Counted from the first letter of the stretch, positions 46,143-56,984 are shown. The stretch is DNA of 64,000 nt from Pseudomonas fluorescens (GCF_902497895.1 NZ_CABVHQ010000013.1:42176-106175); one strand, 5' to 3'. The notes: generated by a model not told the origin, from the sequence alone. Translations and numbers: made by a program.

Positions 46143-47625
46143 GGTTCTGCTGCAGCTTTCCATCCCAGCCACCGCCCAGCGCGGCGATCAGTTGCACGCT
46201 GGTGATCAGGCGGCTTTGCAGCAGGGTCAGCACACTGCGTTCGTTACTCAGGGCGGCGGCCTGGACCACCACCACATTCAGGTAGGCAATCAGGCCGGCC
46301 CGGTACTGGTTCTCGGTCAGGCGCAGGGATTCACGGGCCGATTCCAGCGCCTCCTGGCGCACTGCCGCCTCGTCTTCCAGCACCTTCAACTGCACCAGGA
46401 AGTTTTCCACCTCGCGAAAACCATCGAGCACGGTCTGGCGGTATTGGGCCACGGTCTGGTCGTAGACGGCTTCAGTGCGATCGACTTCCGCCGAGCGCTG
46501 GCCGCCGTCGAACAGGGTCATGGCCAGTTGCGGTCCCACTGACCAGAAACGGTTCGGCACGCTGATCCAGTTGGCGAAGGAACTGCTGCTGTAGCCACCA
46601 CTCAGGCTCAGGGTCAGGTCCGGGTAGTAAGCCGCTTCAGCCACACCGATTTCGGCATTGGCGGCGATTACCGAGCGTTCGGCCGCGGCGATATCCGGCC
46701 GCCGCTCCAGCAGCTGCGACGGCAGGCTCAAGGGAATCTGCGGCAATGCCGGAATGTCCCGGGTTTCTGCCAGGCTGAAATCCGCCGGCGGCACCCCGGT
46801 CAACACGGCGATGGCGTTTTCCAGTTGCGCGCGCTGCCAGATCAGGTCGATCAGGTCGGCCTGGGTGCTCTTGAGCTGGGTTCGCGCCTGGGCGACCGCG
46901 TCTTTGCCGGAGACGCCGGCGCGGTATTGGTTTTCGGTCATGGTCAGCGAGCGCTGATAGGCCGCGACTGTGGCTTCGAGTAAACGCTTCTGCTGGTCGA
47001 TCACCCGCAGTTGCAGGTAGTTCTGCACCAGTTCCGACTGCTGGCTCAGGCGCATCGCCGCCAGATCGGCAAAGCTCGCCTCGGCGCTGGCCGAGTCGGC
47101 TTCCAGGCCACGGCGCAACTTGCCCCAGATATCCGCCTCCCAGCTCACCCCCAGCTCAGTGCTGTAGGTGTCGCGAATGCCACTGCTGGAGCTGGTCAGG
47201 CTGGAACTGCTGCTGCCTACACCCTGGCTGGAGCGGCTTTTCCCGGCGCTCAGGTCGACAAAGGGAAAGAACGCACCCCGAGTGCTGCGCACCAAGGCCT
47301 GAGCCTGGCGGTACTGAGCTTCGGCCTGGGCGACGGTCTGGTTGGCGTTATTGAGCTTCTCGATCAGGCCATTGAGTTGCCGATCACCGTACAGTTCCCA
47401 CCAGGCGCCACGGGCCAGGGAGTCGCTGGGACTGGCCTGGCGCCAGCCCCGGGCTTCTTTGTACTGGACCGGCGTGCTTATTTCCGGGCGCTGGTAGTCC
47501 GGGCCGATGGCGCAGGCGCTGAGCAACAGGCCACAGAGTGTCAGGCCGAGCAACCGCGAAGCGCGGGCCATGCCCGGGTGTCGGGCGCACAGCACGGGGG
47601 CTTGGCGAAGCGAACGGTCAGTCAT
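46138..47625 (-). CDS. opmB: RND efflux outer-membrane lipoprotein (OpmB/NodT family)
   Basis: 495 residues from MTDRSLRQ, whose ATG overlaps the muxC stop by 4 bp; a 178-codon upstream frame extension is an artefact inside muxC. A lipoprotein signal with lipobox LLSAC precedes the NodT-type opening AIGPDYQRPEI. Two repeated halves of the TolC-like fold are visible, with conserved ERRPDIAAAERSVIAANAEI. It would form the outer-membrane channel for the MuxABC pump. The stop codon TAG lies inside the REP sequence GTAGGAGCTGCCG. Confidence 0.92.
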   Translation of the reverse strand: MTDRSLRQAPVLCARHPGMARASRLLGLTLCGLLLSACAIGPDYQRPEISTPVQYKEARGWRQASPSDSLARGAWWELYGDRQLNGLIEKLNNANQTVAQAEAQYRQAQALVRSTRGAFFPFVDLSAGKSRSSQGVGSSSSSLTSSSSGIRDTYSTELGVSWEADIWGKLRRGLEADSASAEASFADLAAMRLSQQSELVQNYLQLRVIDQQKRLLEATVAAYQRSLTMTENQYRAGVSGKDAVAQARTQLKSTQADLIDLIWQRAQLENAIAVLTGVPPADFSLAETRDIPALPQIPLSLPSQLLERRPDIAAAERSVIAANAEIGVAEAAYYPDLTLSLSGGYSSSSFANWISVPNRFWSVGPQLAMTLFDGGQRSAEVDRTEAVYDQTVAQYRQTVLDGFREVENFLVQLKVLEDEAAVRQEALESARESLRLTENQYRAGLIAYLNVVVVQAAALSNERSVLTLLQSRLITSVQLIAALGGGWDGKLQQNP

Positions 47626-50600
47626 AGCGGAGTTTCCAGAGCAGCATCGGTACGTACCCCACGCCAATGGTTGAAGCGATGGCGCAGTTGGTCGAGATAG
47701 AGGTAAACCACCGGAGTGGTGTAAAGGGTCAACACCTGGCTGAAAATCAGCCCGCCAATGATCGTCAGGCCCAGCGGCTGGCGCATTTCCGCGCCTTCGG
47801 CGCTGCTCAGCAGCAACGGCAAGGCCCCGAGGATCGCCGCCAGGGTGGTCATCAGAATCGGCCGCAGGCGCAACAGGCAGGCGCTGCGGATCGACTCCAG
47901 CGGCTCGAGGCCCTGGTGGCGCTCCAGCTGCAGCGCCAGGTCGATCATGAGAATGGCGTTTTTCTTCACCACCCCGATCAGCAGGAACAGCCCCAATAGC
48001 GAGATCAGGCTGAACTCGCCACCCAGTACGTAGATCGACAGCAGCGCGCCGACCCCGGCCGACGGCAAGGTCGAAAGTATCGTCAGCGGATGAATGTAGC
48101 TCTCGTAAAGCACCCCGAGCACCAGGTACACCGCCACCAGCGCGCCGAGAATCATCCACGGCTGGCTCTTTTGCGTGGCCGCGAAGGCGTCCGTGGTGCC
48201 GGCCATTTTTGCGATCACCTCTTCCGGCAGGCCGACCTTGGCAATTGCCCGCTCGATGGCAGCGCCGCCCTGTTCAACGGTGACGCCCTCGGCCATGTCG
48301 AAGGAAATGCTTTCCGAAGCGAACTGCCCTTCATGGCTGACCCGATCGTCTTCCAGACTGTTTTCGTAATGGGCGATGCCCGACAGCGGGATGCGCTGGC
48401 CGTCGGCGGTGATCACCTGTACCTGATTGAGGGTGATCGGATCCTGGGCGTACTTCGGATTGACCTCCATCACCACTTGATACTGGTTCAGGCTGTCATA
48501 GATGGTGGAGATCTGCCGCTGGCTGTAGGCGTTATTCAGCACCGAGGTGACCATGTCCATGTCGACGCCCAGGCGCTTGGCCTGGTCGCGGTCGACCACC
48601 AGCGTCACCTGCTGCGCGCCGCGCCCTTCCCGGGCATCGATGGCGGTCAGCTCGGGCAAGGCCTTGAGCGCGGCGACCACTTTCGGGTACCACTCGCGCA
48701 AAGCGCCCAGATCACCGCTTTGCAGGATGTAGGAGTATTGCGAGGTGCTCTGTTCGCGGCCGCCGCCAAATTGCAGGTCCTGGTCGGCCATCAGCATCAA
48801 TTGCCCGCCGGGCACCTTGGGCATGTCCTTGCGCAAGCGCTCGATGACTTTCTGCGCGGAAATCCGCCGGTCCTTGATCGGCTTCAGACGCACCAGCATG
48901 AACGCATTGTTGATGCCGTTGCTGCCGCCAATAAAGCCGGCCACGCTTTCCACCGCCGGGTCGCGCAATACCGCACGGCGGAAGGTTTCCATCTTCGGCT
49001 GCATCACGTTGAACGACAGGCCATCGTCGCCGCGCACGAAGCCGATCAACTGCCCGGTGTCCTGCTGCGGCATGAAAGTTTTCGGCACCACCACATACAA
49101 CGCGACATTGACCCCGATGGTCACCAGCAAGCTGAGCAAGGTCAGCCGCCGATGGCGCAACACCCAGTCCAGGCTGCGTGCATAACCGTTGACCATCCAT
49201 TCATTGGCCCGCTGGCTCCAGCGTTGCAAGCGGTTTTCCTGGCCTGGCGTATGGGGCTTCAGCCAGCGCGCGCAGAGCATTGGCGTCAGGGTCAGGGAAA
49301 CCACCAGCGACACCACGATCGCCGCGGCCAGGGTGATGGAAAACTCGCGGAACAGGCTGGCAACGATACCGCCCATGAACAGGATCGAGAGGAACACCGC
49401 CACCAGCGAAACGTTCATCGACAGCAGGGTGAAGCCGACTTCCTGCGCCCCGAGATAAGCGGCCTTCATCGGCGGCACGCCTTTATCGATGTGCCGGCTG
49501 ATGTTCTCCAGCACCACGATGGCGTCGTCCACCACCAGCCCGGTGGCGAGAATCAGCGCCATCAGCGACAGGTTGTTCAGGGAAAATCCGTAGAGGTACA
49601 TGATGGCGAACGTGCCCACCAGCGACACCGGCACGGCCAGGGTCGGGATCAACGACGCGCGCAAGTTACCGAGAAACAGGAACACCACCAGAATCACCAG
49701 GGCCACGGCAATCAGCAGGGTCATTTCCGCTTCGTGCAAGGTCGCCTTGATCACCGGCGAACGGTCCATGGCCAGGTTCAGCTTGACGCTGGCCGGCAAC
49801 ACCGCCTGCAACGCCGGCAGTTGGTCCTTGATCGCGTTGACCGTCTCGATGATGTTGGCCCCGGCCTGGCGGTTGATCACCAGCAGCACCGCCGCGTCAT
49901 CGTTGAAGAAGCCGCTGTTGTAGCGATCTTCGACGCCGTCGCTGACCTTCGCCACATCGCTCAGGCGCAATGCCGAGCCGTTCTGGTAGCGAATGATCAG
50001 CGGTTCGTAATCCTTGGCTTTCTCCAGTTGATCATTGGCCTGCACCTGCCACATGCGCTGGTCGTCTTCCACCGAGCCTTTGGGCCGGCGCACGTTGGCA
50101 TTGGCGATGGTATTGCGCACATCGTCCAGGGCCACGCCGTACTGGTTGAGTAACTGCGGCTCAAGCTCGATGCGCACCGCCGGCAATGAACTGCCGCCGA
50201 TCTGCACTTCGCCGACGCCCGGCACCTGGGACAGGCTCTGGGACAGAATGGTCGAGGCCAGGTCATACAGCTGGCCCTTTTGCAGGACCTCCGAGGTTAG
50301 CGACAGCACCATGATCGGCGCCTGGGATGGGTTGACCTTCTTGTAGGTCGGCATGCTGCGCATACCGCTGGGCAGCAGGTTGCGCGAGGCGTTGATCGCC
50401 GCCTGCACTTCCCGCGCCGCGCCGTTGATGTCGCGATCGAGGTCAAACTGCAGGATCACCCGGGTCGAGCCCTGGCTGGAGCGGCTGCTCATGGTGTTGA
50501 CCCCGGCGATGGTGCCGAAGGAGCGCTCCAGCGGCGTGGCCACGGTCGAGGCCATGACCTCCGGGCTGGCACCCGGCAGGCTGGCCTGCACCACGATCAC

Positions 50601-50729
50601 CGGGAAATCCATCTGCGGCAGCGGCGCCACCGGCAGCAAACCGAAGCTCACGCCGCCGAGCAGCATGATTGCCAGGCTCAGCAGCATGGTCGCCACCGGG
50701 CGTTTGATGAACGGTCCGGAGAGGTTCAA
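47622..50729 (-). CDS. muxC: RND efflux transporter subunit MuxC/MdtC-like
   Basis: 1035 residues, with 12 membrane helices and two large periplasmic loops as in HAE1 RND pumps. It starts MNLSGPFIKRPVATMLLSLA, matching the MuxC/MdtC N-terminus, but the first codon is TTG at 50727-50729 with GGGAG eight bases upstream. Proton-relay Asp residues are in TM4 (GLVVDDAIVVLENI). It should form a hetero-trimer with MuxB. Unlike the other junctions in the operon, muxB and muxC are separated by a 139-bp repeat-filled gap. The stop overlaps opmB. Confidence 0.93.
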   Translation of the reverse strand: MNLSGPFIKRPVATMLLSLAIMLLGGVSFGLLPVAPLPQMDFPVIVVQASLPGASPEVMASTVATPLERSFGTIAGVNTMSSRSSQGSTRVILQFDLDRDINGAAREVQAAINASRNLLPSGMRSMPTYKKVNPSQAPIMVLSLTSEVLQKGQLYDLASTILSQSLSQVPGVGEVQIGGSSLPAVRIELEPQLLNQYGVALDDVRNTIANANVRRPKGSVEDDQRMWQVQANDQLEKAKDYEPLIIRYQNGSALRLSDVAKVSDGVEDRYNSGFFNDDAAVLLVINRQAGANIIETVNAIKDQLPALQAVLPASVKLNLAMDRSPVIKATLHEAEMTLLIAVALVILVVFLFLGNLRASLIPTLAVPVSLVGTFAIMYLYGFSLNNLSLMALILATGLVVDDAIVVLENISRHIDKGVPPMKAAYLGAQEVGFTLLSMNVSLVAVFLSILFMGGIVASLFREFSITLAAAIVVSLVVSLTLTPMLCARWLKPHTPGQENRLQRWSQRANEWMVNGYARSLDWVLRHRRLTLLSLLVTIGVNVALYVVVPKTFMPQQDTGQLIGFVRGDDGLSFNVMQPKMETFRRAVLRDPAVESVAGFIGGSNGINNAFMLVRLKPIKDRRISAQKVIERLRKDMPKVPGGQLMLMADQDLQFGGGREQSTSQYSYILQSGDLGALREWYPKVVAALKALPELTAIDAREGRGAQQVTLVVDRDQAKRLGVDMDMVTSVLNNAYSQRQISTIYDSLNQYQVVMEVNPKYAQDPITLNQVQVITADGQRIPLSGIAHYENSLEDDRVSHEGQFASESISFDMAEGVTVEQGGAAIERAIAKVGLPEEVIAKMAGTTDAFAATQKSQPWMILGALVAVYLVLGVLYESYIHPLTILSTLPSAGVGALLSIYVLGGEFSLISLLGLFLLIGVVKKNAILMIDLALQLERHQGLEPLESIRSACLLRLRPILMTTLAAILGALPLLLSSAEGAEMRQPLGLTIIGGLIFSQVLTLYTTPVVYLYLDQLRHRFNHWRGVRTDAALETPL

Positions 50730-50734
50730 GAGAG

Positions 50735-50862
50735 GCAGCTCCCAGCTTCAAGCTTCAAGCTGCAAGAGAGCAGCGGCAAGCGGCAAGCTTCAAGCCGCAA
50801 GAGAAAAGCAGGTCGTGCACAGGCCGTTAACTTGCAGCTTGCAGCTTGCAGCTTGAAGCTGA
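50735..50862. repeat. Imperfect AGCTTGCAGCTTGAAGCTTG-type repeat inside the mux operon
   Basis: Several direct and inverted copies of GCTTCAAGC, GCTTGCAGC and GGCAAGC run through this stretch between muxB and muxC. This simple palindromic repeat type is frequent between Pseudomonas genes. It reaches to within 6 bp of the muxC start codon. Confidence 0.85.
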
Positions 50863-50868
50863 CGCCCA

Positions 50869-53800
50869 TCACACCACCTCTCGCGTACCGGACTTGGCCC
50901 ACCGTCGCCCCAACCTATCGAATGCCAGGTAGATTACGGGCGTCGTAAACAACGTCAGTACCTGACTCACCAGCAACCCGCCGACCATCACCAGACCCAA
51001 TGGCTGACGCAGTTCCGCCCCGGAACCGCTGGCGAGCATCAACGGCACCGCGCCGAACAACGCTGCCAGGGTGGTCATCAGGATCGGCCGGAACCGCAGC
51101 AAAGCCGCCTGATAGATCGCTGTCTCCGGGTCCAGGCCCTGGTTGCGCTCGGCGTCGAGGGCGAAGTCGATCATCATGATCGCGTTTTTCTTGACGATAC
51201 CGATCAGCAAAATAATGCCGATGATGGCAATCATCCCCAGGTCATTGCCGCTGAGCAGCAGCGCCAGCAAGGCACCGACCGCCGCCGACGGCAAGGTCGA
51301 GAGAATGGTAATCGGGTGGATGTAGCTCTCGTAGAGCACACCGAGCACGATGTACATGGTCACCACCGCCGCCAGGATCAGCAGCAAGGTGCTCGACAGC
51401 GACGCTTCAAAGGCCTGGGCCGCGCCCTGGAACCGGGTCTGCACGCCAACCGGCATGCCGATGTCCCGCTGAACCTGGTTGATCAGTTCGACCGCCTGCC
51501 CCAGTGCCACGCCAGGCGCCAGGTTGAACGACATCATTACCGCCGGGAACTGGCCGATATGGGTGATCGCCAGTTGCGCCTGACGTTCCTCGATATGCGC
51601 CAGGCTGGACAAGCGCACCTGGCCGCCGTCGGTAGTCTTGACATGGATCTGCTCCAGCGCCTGCGGACCGATCTTCTCGCCGGACTGCGCCTGCAGCACC
51701 ACGCGGTATTGGCTGGCCTGGGTGTAGATGGTGGAAATCTGCCGCTGGCCAAAGGCGTCATACAACGCATCGGTGATGTTCGACACCGAGACACCGATTC
51801 GCGACGCCGCATCGCGGTCGATCACCAGATAGACCTGCAAGCCCTTGTCCTGCAAATCGCTGGCGACGTCGGTCAGCTCCGGCTGACTGGCCAGGGCCTC
51901 GACCAGCCTGCCGCTCCACAGGGCGAGCATGTCGGCATCCGGCGAAGACATACTGAACTGGTACTGGGTCCGGCTGACCCGGTCTTCGATGGTCAGGTCC
52001 TGCACCGGCTGCATGAACAAGCGGATCCCGGCCAGCTTGTTCAGCTGCGGTTGCATCCGCGCAATCACCTCGCTGGCGCTCAGGTCACGCTCGCCGTGGG
52101 GCTTGAGGTTGATCAGCAGGCGGCCGCTGTTCAGCGTGGCGTTATCGCCGTCGACGCCGATGTAGGACGACAGGCTCTCGACCGCTGGGTCTTGCAGAAT
52201 GATCTTGGCCAGATCCTGCTGGCGCTCGCTCATGGCCGCGAACGAAATCGACTGCGGCGCTTCGGAGATGCCCTGGATCACCCCGGTGTCCTGCACCGGG
52301 AAGAAGCCCTTGGGCACCACCATATAGAGGAACACCGTCAGCCCCAGGGTGGCGACGGCCACCAGCAGGGTCAGCGGCTGGTGCTTGAGCACCCACTGCA
52401 ACTTGCGTCCGTAGGCGGCAATCATCCAGTCGATGCAGGCACCGCTGGCGCGGTAGAAACGCCCCTGGGACTCGATCTTGGGTTCACGCTTGAGCAAGCG
52501 CGCGCACATCATCGGCGTCAAGGTCAGGGAGACCACCAGGGAAATCAGGATCGCCACCGCCAGGGTGATGGCGAACTCGCGGAACAGACGCCCGACCACA
52601 TCAGCCATGAACAGCAATGGAATCAATACTGCGATCAGCGACAGGGTCAGCGAGATCAGGGTGAAACCGATCTGCTTGGCGCCCTTGAGCGCCGCCATCA
52701 TCGGGCTGTCGCCCTCCTCGATGAAGCGCGAAATGTTCTCGAGCATGACGATCGCATCATCCACCACAAACCCGGTGGCGATGGTCAGGGCCATCAGGGT
52801 CAGGTTATTCACCGAGAACCCGGCCAGGTACATCACGCCAAAGGTCCCGATCAACGACAGCGGCACCGCCACCGAGGGAATGATGGTCGCGCTGGCACGG
52901 CGCAAAAACAGGAAGGTCACCATGACCACCAGGGCAATGGCGATCAGCAACTCATATTGCACATCGGTAACCGAGGCGCGGATGGTCTGGGTGCGGTCGG
53001 TCAGCACTATCACGTCGAGGCCGGCCGGCAGGTTGTCGGTAATGCTTGGCAGCAAGGCCTTGATCCGGTCCACCACCTCGATCACGTTCGCCCCGGGCTG
53101 GCGCTGGATATTCAGCAGTACCGCCTGGTTTTCATTGGCCCAGGCGGCGAGACGCTCGTTCTCGGCGCCGTCGACGATCTGCGCCACGTCCTTCAGACGC
53201 AGCGGCGCGCCGTTGTTATAGGCGAGGATCAGCTCGGCGTAGTCCTTGGGCGAGGTCAACTGGTCGTTGGCATCGAGCATCGACACCCGGGTCGGGCCGT
53301 CGAAATTGCCCTTGGGCTGGTTGACGTTGGAGGCACCGATCAGGGTCCGCACGTCCGAGAGGTTCAGACCGTTGGCCGCCAGGGCCTCGGGATTGACCTT
53401 GATCCGCACCGCCTGACGCTGGCCGCCGGCAATGCTGACCATGCCGACGCCGCTGATCTGGGCGATTTTCTGTGCCATGCGGGTATCGACCAGGTCATTG
53501 AGCTTGGGTAACAGCATGGTCTTGGAAGTGATCGCCAGGGTCAGCACCGGGGTGTCCGCGGGGTTGACCTTGTTGTACACCGGCGGCGCCGGCAGATCCT
53601 TGGGCAACAGGTTGGTGGCGGCGTTGATCGCGGCCTGCACCTGCTGCTCGGCGACATCCATATTGATGTCGAGGTTGAAACGCAAGGTCAGCACCGAGGC
53701 GCCGCCGGAACTGGTCGAGGCCATCTGGGTCAGGCCGGGCATTTGCCCGAACTGGCGCTCCAGCGGCGCGGTGACCGCACTGGTCATCACATCCGGGCTG

Positions 53801-53961
53801 GCGCCGGGATAGAGAGTCATGACCCGGATGGTCGGGTAATCGACCTGGGGCAAGGCCGAGACCGGCAACAACCGATAGGCGATCACACCCGCCAGAATAA
53901 TGGCCAGCATGCTCAGGGTAGTGGCTACCGGGCGAAGGATGAACAGCCGCGAAATGTTCAT
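50869..53961 (-). CDS. muxB: RND efflux transporter subunit MuxB/MdtB-like
   Basis: 1030 residues, full-length HAE1 RND protein beginning [20 protein letters not shown], an MdtB-type N-terminus. TM4 carries the proton-relay [20 protein letters not shown], and both periplasmic porter regions are present. With MuxC and the adaptor it forms a multidrug tripartite pump. The start overlaps the muxA stop by 4 bp (ATGA). In P. aeruginosa the MuxABC-OpmB system, as recalled, affects resistance to several antibiotics. Confidence 0.93.
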   Translation of the reverse strand: MNISRLFILRPVATTLSMLAIILAGVIAYRLLPVSALPQVDYPTIRVMTLYPGASPDVMTSAVTAPLERQFGQMPGLTQMASTSSGGASVLTLRFNLDINMDVAEQQVQAAINAATNLLPKDLPAPPVYNKVNPADTPVLTLAITSKTMLLPKLNDLVDTRMAQKIAQISGVGMVSIAGGQRQAVRIKVNPEALAANGLNLSDVRTLIGASNVNQPKGNFDGPTRVSMLDANDQLTSPKDYAELILAYNNGAPLRLKDVAQIVDGAENERLAAWANENQAVLLNIQRQPGANVIEVVDRIKALLPSITDNLPAGLDVIVLTDRTQTIRASVTDVQYELLIAIALVVMVTFLFLRRASATIIPSVAVPLSLIGTFGVMYLAGFSVNNLTLMALTIATGFVVDDAIVMLENISRFIEEGDSPMMAALKGAKQIGFTLISLTLSLIAVLIPLLFMADVVGRLFREFAITLAVAILISLVVSLTLTPMMCARLLKREPKIESQGRFYRASGACIDWMIAAYGRKLQWVLKHQPLTLLVAVATLGLTVFLYMVVPKGFFPVQDTGVIQGISEAPQSISFAAMSERQQDLAKIILQDPAVESLSSYIGVDGDNATLNSGRLLINLKPHGERDLSASEVIARMQPQLNKLAGIRLFMQPVQDLTIEDRVSRTQYQFSMSSPDADMLALWSGRLVEALASQPELTDVASDLQDKGLQVYLVIDRDAASRIGVSVSNITDALYDAFGQRQISTIYTQASQYRVVLQAQSGEKIGPQALEQIHVKTTDGGQVRLSSLAHIEERQAQLAITHIGQFPAVMMSFNLAPGVALGQAVELINQVQRDIGMPVGVQTRFQGAAQAFEASLSSTLLLILAAVVTMYIVLGVLYESYIHPITILSTLPSAAVGALLALLLSGNDLGMIAIIGIILLIGIVKKNAIMMIDFALDAERNQGLDPETAIYQAALLRFRPILMTTLAALFGAVPLMLASGSGAELRQPLGLVMVGGLLVSQVLTLFTTPVIYLAFDRLGRRWAKSGTREVV

Positions 53962-55274
53962 GCGCCGCCCTTTTGCGCCTTGTCGGTGGCCGCCGGTTCA
54001 GTCGCGTTGGCCGCCGATTTGCCTTGCAGGTGCTCGGTCGGGGTTGCCGGCACGTCCTGGCTGTCGTTGACCACTTCCACTTCACTGCCCTCTTTCAGGC
54101 GGTCGGTGCCTTCGAGGACCACCCGATCGCCGGGGGCCAGGCCTTCGTTGACGACCGTCAGGTTGCCGTCGCTGGCGCCGACTTTCAGGGGGTGAATCTT
54201 GACCTTCTTGTCGCCATCCATCGCATAGACAAAGGTTCCGTTATTGCCGAACTGGATCGCCGCCGTCGGCGCCAGCACCACGCCTTTCAAGGTGTCGGCG
54301 AGCAAACGCACATTGACGAACTGGTTGGGGAACAGGCTTTGATCGCGGTTCTCGTAGCGTGCCTTGAATTTCAGGGTGCCGGTGGTGACGTCGATCTGGT
54401 TGTCCAGGCTCTGCAACACACCAGTGGCCTGCAACTTCAGGTCACCGCGATCCCAGGCCTCTACCGGCAGTTTCGCGCCGCTGCGATACCGCTCCAGCAC
54501 CGTGGCCAGGCTGTTTTCCGGCAAGGTGAAGGCGACGCTGATCGGCTGGGTCTGGGTAATGATCACCAGCGCCGTGGTGTCATTGGCCGCCACCAGGTTG
54601 CCGACGTCCAGCTGACGCAGGCCCAGGCGCCCGGCGATCGGTGCGCGAATCTTGGTGAATTCCAGGTTCAGCTTGGCGTCATTGACCGCCGCCTGATTGG
54701 TCTTGACCGTGCCCTGATACTGGCCCACCAGTGCCGCGGCGGTGTCCAGGGTCTGCTTGGCGATACTGTCTTCGGCATACAGGCCGCGGTAGCGCTCCAG
54801 ATCGACCAGGGCGTTTTTCAGTTGCGCCTGGTTCTGCAACAAGGTGCCTTCGGCCTGCAGCAAGGCGTTTTGATAGGGCCGCGGGTCGATCTCGGCCAGC
54901 AAGTCCCCGGCCTTGACCATCTGCCCTTCCTCGAACGCGATCTTCATCAGCTCACCGGCCACCCGGCTGCGCACATTGATGGTGTTCAAGGCCGTGACCG
55001 TGCCCAGGGCCTTGTAATACAGCGGAAAATCTCCGCGGGTGGCCGGTGCCACTCGTACCGGAACCGGCCCGGCCGCCCCACCGAAACCCGGGCGCATCCC
55101 ACCGGACCTGCCGGTTTGGCCGTTGGCGGCTTTTTGCCCTGCAGCGTCTTTTTCGGCAACGCCGGTTGGCCAGAACTTCCAGCACAGGCCGACGATGGCC
55201 AACAGGACTAGCAGGCCGAACAGCCAGCGACGGGGATTGCGGGAAGCGGAGGATTGCATGGAGTGATCAACCAT
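53958..55274 (-). CDS. muxA: RND efflux periplasmic adaptor MuxA/MdtA-like
   Basis: About 438 residues from [13 protein letters not shown]; ATGs at 55289 and 55259 are also possible and none has a strong ribosome binding site. A membrane anchor ([19 protein letters not shown]) is followed by a Gly-rich linker and membrane-fusion-protein domains: lipoyl half-motifs ([40 protein letters not shown]) around a coiled-coil hairpin, then a beta-barrel and membrane-proximal domain. It bridges MuxBC to OpmB. It is the first gene of the four-gene operon. Confidence 0.92.
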   Translation of the reverse strand: MVDHSMQSSASRNPRRWLFGLLVLLAIVGLCWKFWPTGVAEKDAAGQKAANGQTGRSGGMRPGFGGAAGPVPVRVAPATRGDFPLYYKALGTVTALNTINVRSRVAGELMKIAFEEGQMVKAGDLLAEIDPRPYQNALLQAEGTLLQNQAQLKNALVDLERYRGLYAEDSIAKQTLDTAAALVGQYQGTVKTNQAAVNDAKLNLEFTKIRAPIAGRLGLRQLDVGNLVAANDTTALVIITQTQPISVAFTLPENSLATVLERYRSGAKLPVEAWDRGDLKLQATGVLQSLDNQIDVTTGTLKFKARYENRDQSLFPNQFVNVRLLADTLKGVVLAPTAAIQFGNNGTFVYAMDGDKKVKIHPLKVGASDGNLTVVNEGLAPGDRVVLEGTDRLKEGSEVEVVNDSQDVPATPTEHLQGKSAANATEPAATDKAQKGGA

Positions 55275-55405
55275 TGGGCGCGAGAGCATCTTCTACGGAA
55301 GGCTGAAAGATAAGCACTGGAGGGGATTTAGCAAAGCGCCTTTACCGGCAATTTACCTTGGGCTTACGTTTGTCAGCGCTTGCTAAGCCACTGAGGCACA
55401 AATAA

Positions 55406-55436
55406 AAACGGCCTGGACAAGGCCAGACCGTTGTTT
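55406..55436 (-). terminator. Rho-independent terminator of tpx
   Basis: On the - strand, AACGGTCTGG pairs with CCAGGCCGTT (one mismatch), followed by TTTTATTTG. It lies 14 bp after the tpx stop and isolates it from the mux operon. Confidence 0.85.
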
Positions 55437-55449
55437 ACTGAGAAGCCTG

Positions 55450-55950
55450 TTACTTCAAAACGGCCAATGCCGCTTCGTAGTTCGGCTCTTCAGCGATTTC
55501 CTTGACCAGTTCGCTGTGCAGGACGTTATCGTTTTCGTCCAGAACCACGACGGCACGGGCAGTCAGGCCTTTGAGTGGGCCGTCAGCAATGGCCACACCG
55601 TAGTTCTCGATGAACTCGGCGCCACGCAGGGTGGACAGGTTCTGGACGTTTTCCAGGCCTTCGGCGCCGCAGAAACGAGCCTGGGCGAACGGCAGGTCAG
55701 CCGAGATGCACAGCACCACAGTGTTGGCGACGTCATTGGCCTGGGCATTGAACGTGCGCACCGAGGTGGCGCAGGTCGGGGTGTCGACGCTTGGGAAAAT
55801 GTTCAGCACTTTGCGCTTGCCGGCCAGGCTCGCCAGGGTAACGTCGGACAGATTGCCCGCCACCAGGGAGAAGGCTGGCGCCTTGGAACCGACTTGCGGC
55901 AGTTCGCCGTTGACTTGAACCGGGTTGCCTTTAAGAGTGACTTGAGCCAT
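55450..55950 (-). CDS. tpx: Thiol peroxidase Tpx (atypical 2-Cys peroxiredoxin)
   Basis: 166 residues from [20 protein letters not shown], the usual Tpx start; the frame extends upstream without family sequence. The peroxidatic Cys lies in [16 protein letters not shown] (near residue 60) and the resolving Cys in [19 protein letters not shown] (near 94), the atypical 2-Cys pattern. It reduces hydrogen peroxide and alkyl hydroperoxides with thioredoxin. Monocistronic with its own terminator. Confidence 0.96.
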   Translation of the reverse strand: MAQVTLKGNPVQVNGELPQVGSKAPAFSLVAGNLSDVTLASLAGKRKVLNIFPSVDTPTCATSVRTFNAQANDVANTVVLCISADLPFAQARFCGAEGLENVQNLSTLRGAEFIENYGVAIADGPLKGLTARAVVVLDENDNVLHSELVKEIAEEPNYEAALAVLK

Positions 55951-56095
55951 GAACGGAGTCCTTTTAAGCAGAGTGGTCGTAGGGTGTTGCGAGGAGCCAA
56001 AGTTAAACACGAAAGTGCCTTTGAGCCTATCCCGCAATGCTGCCAAACGACTCCGAATCCGTGACTTGAAATGTCTGACAAGGACGTCAGGCGAA

Positions 56096-56244
56096 CCGTA
56101 GCAGCTGACGAGCTTGCGAGGCTGCGTTCGGCTGCGCAGCAGTCGTAAAATCAGGCGCTGCGGTATTCCAGAAAACCCGCGAAAGCAGGATTTACGACTG
56201 CTGCGCAGCCGAACGCAGCCTCGCAGGCTCGGCAGCTGCTACGG
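56096..56244. repeat. Long inverted repeat (GTAGCAGCTG / CGGCTGCGCAGCAGTCG family), copy 1
   Basis: Outer arms GTAGCAGCTG.. and ..CAGCTGCTAC, and inner arms TTCGGCTGCGCAGCAGTCGT and its complement, enclose a central TTCCAGAAAACCCGCG. A related copy lies at 58237-58371. Confidence 0.9.
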
Positions 56245-56270
56245 TTTGCCCGCGATGAACGATCACGCGG

Positions 56271-56633
56271 TCAACCTGCCGGAGCCACCTGCTCCAGCGC
56301 CTCATTCACCAACAACTGGCTCAACTCGATCATCTGCTGAATCGCTAGCGCGACATTGCGGCATGAGCCTTCGACATCGAAAGCCAGATCGCTGGCGAGG
56401 ACATTGGCGCTGGCAAGCGTTTCACAGGCATTGGCCAGCAAAGTTTCGGTGTTGAGACCGGGGACGACGGCGAAGATGTTCACAGGACGGGCGTCAGCGT
56501 GCCTGGACTTGTCGGAGGCTGGTGGCAGGCAGTGATCGAGGGCTCGCTGCGCGGCCTCGTGGAGCCTGCTGGAATCGAGGGATTCGTAGAAACCGTTTTC
56601 GGTTTCAGGTGGATCGGGGGTGACTTTGACCAT
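56271..56633 (-). CDS. DUF6124 family protein
   Basis: 120 residues; AGGAG lies ten bases before the ATG. The start MVKVTPDPPETENGFYESLD, the stretch NIFAVVPGLNTETLLANACE, and the C-terminal helix VEGSCRNVALAIQQMIELSQ match the Pseudomonas-specific DUF6124 family. Predicted cytoplasmic, largely helical, of unknown role. A hairpin with a T-run on the same strand sits about 150 bp upstream, with a partial duplicate of this gene's leader. Confidence 0.8.
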   Translation of the reverse strand: MVKVTPDPPETENGFYESLDSSRLHEAAQRALDHCLPPASDKSRHADARPVNIFAVVPGLNTETLLANACETLASANVLASDLAFDVEGSCRNVALAIQQMIELSQLLVNEALEQVAPAG

Positions 56634-56786
56634 TGAGTGATTCTCCTGACATTAAAGGAGCTCACCAACATCGTGACCAAACGATAGGTGGTGGGCTGTA
56701 CGCAGGTTGGTCAACCGGGAAGTCAGGCACCCGGCGCACTCGAAAGTGCCCCGCGCACAGCTCACCGCAAAGCATTTAACAAGCAC

Positions 56787-56850
56787 AAAAAAAGCGCCCG
56801 ACATGCTGAGGTTGGCGCTCGTGCGCCTGACATTAAACGGGTGACCAAAC
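56787..56850 (-). ncRNA. Candidate short terminated leader RNA upstream of DUF6124 gene
   Basis: On the - strand, a copy of the DUF6124 leader motif (GTTTGGTCAC, TTTAATGTCAGG) is followed by AGCGCC / GGCGCT (56819-56814 with 56798-56793) and a run of seven T. This could end a small RNA or attenuate transcription into DUF6124. No promoter has been identified. Confidence 0.4.
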
Positions 56851-56948
56851 CCGATCGCTGATTTTGCAGCGACCCACAAAGATTATCCGCCGACCCGCAC
56901 CAAAGCAACCCCACATTCACCACGATAATGCGATCAACCCCGCACAAC

Positions 56949-56984
56949 TGTAGGAGCTGCCGCAGGCTGCGATCTTTTGATCTG
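56949..56984. repeat. Single REP (TAGGAGCTGCCGCAGGCTGC family)
   Basis: One unpaired copy of TAGGAGCTGCCGCAGGCTGC followed by GATCTTTTGATC. Confidence 0.9.

Noticed and set aside
47626..48159. N-terminal extension of the opmB frame
   Set aside because: It lies inside muxC in another phase; the ATG overlapping the muxC stop begins a proper lipoprotein signal.
51316..53511. 731-codon open frame on the + strand, and a similar one at 48090-50153
   Set aside because: Antisense to muxB and muxC. His/Gln/Arg-rich composition is typical of shadow frames of RND genes.
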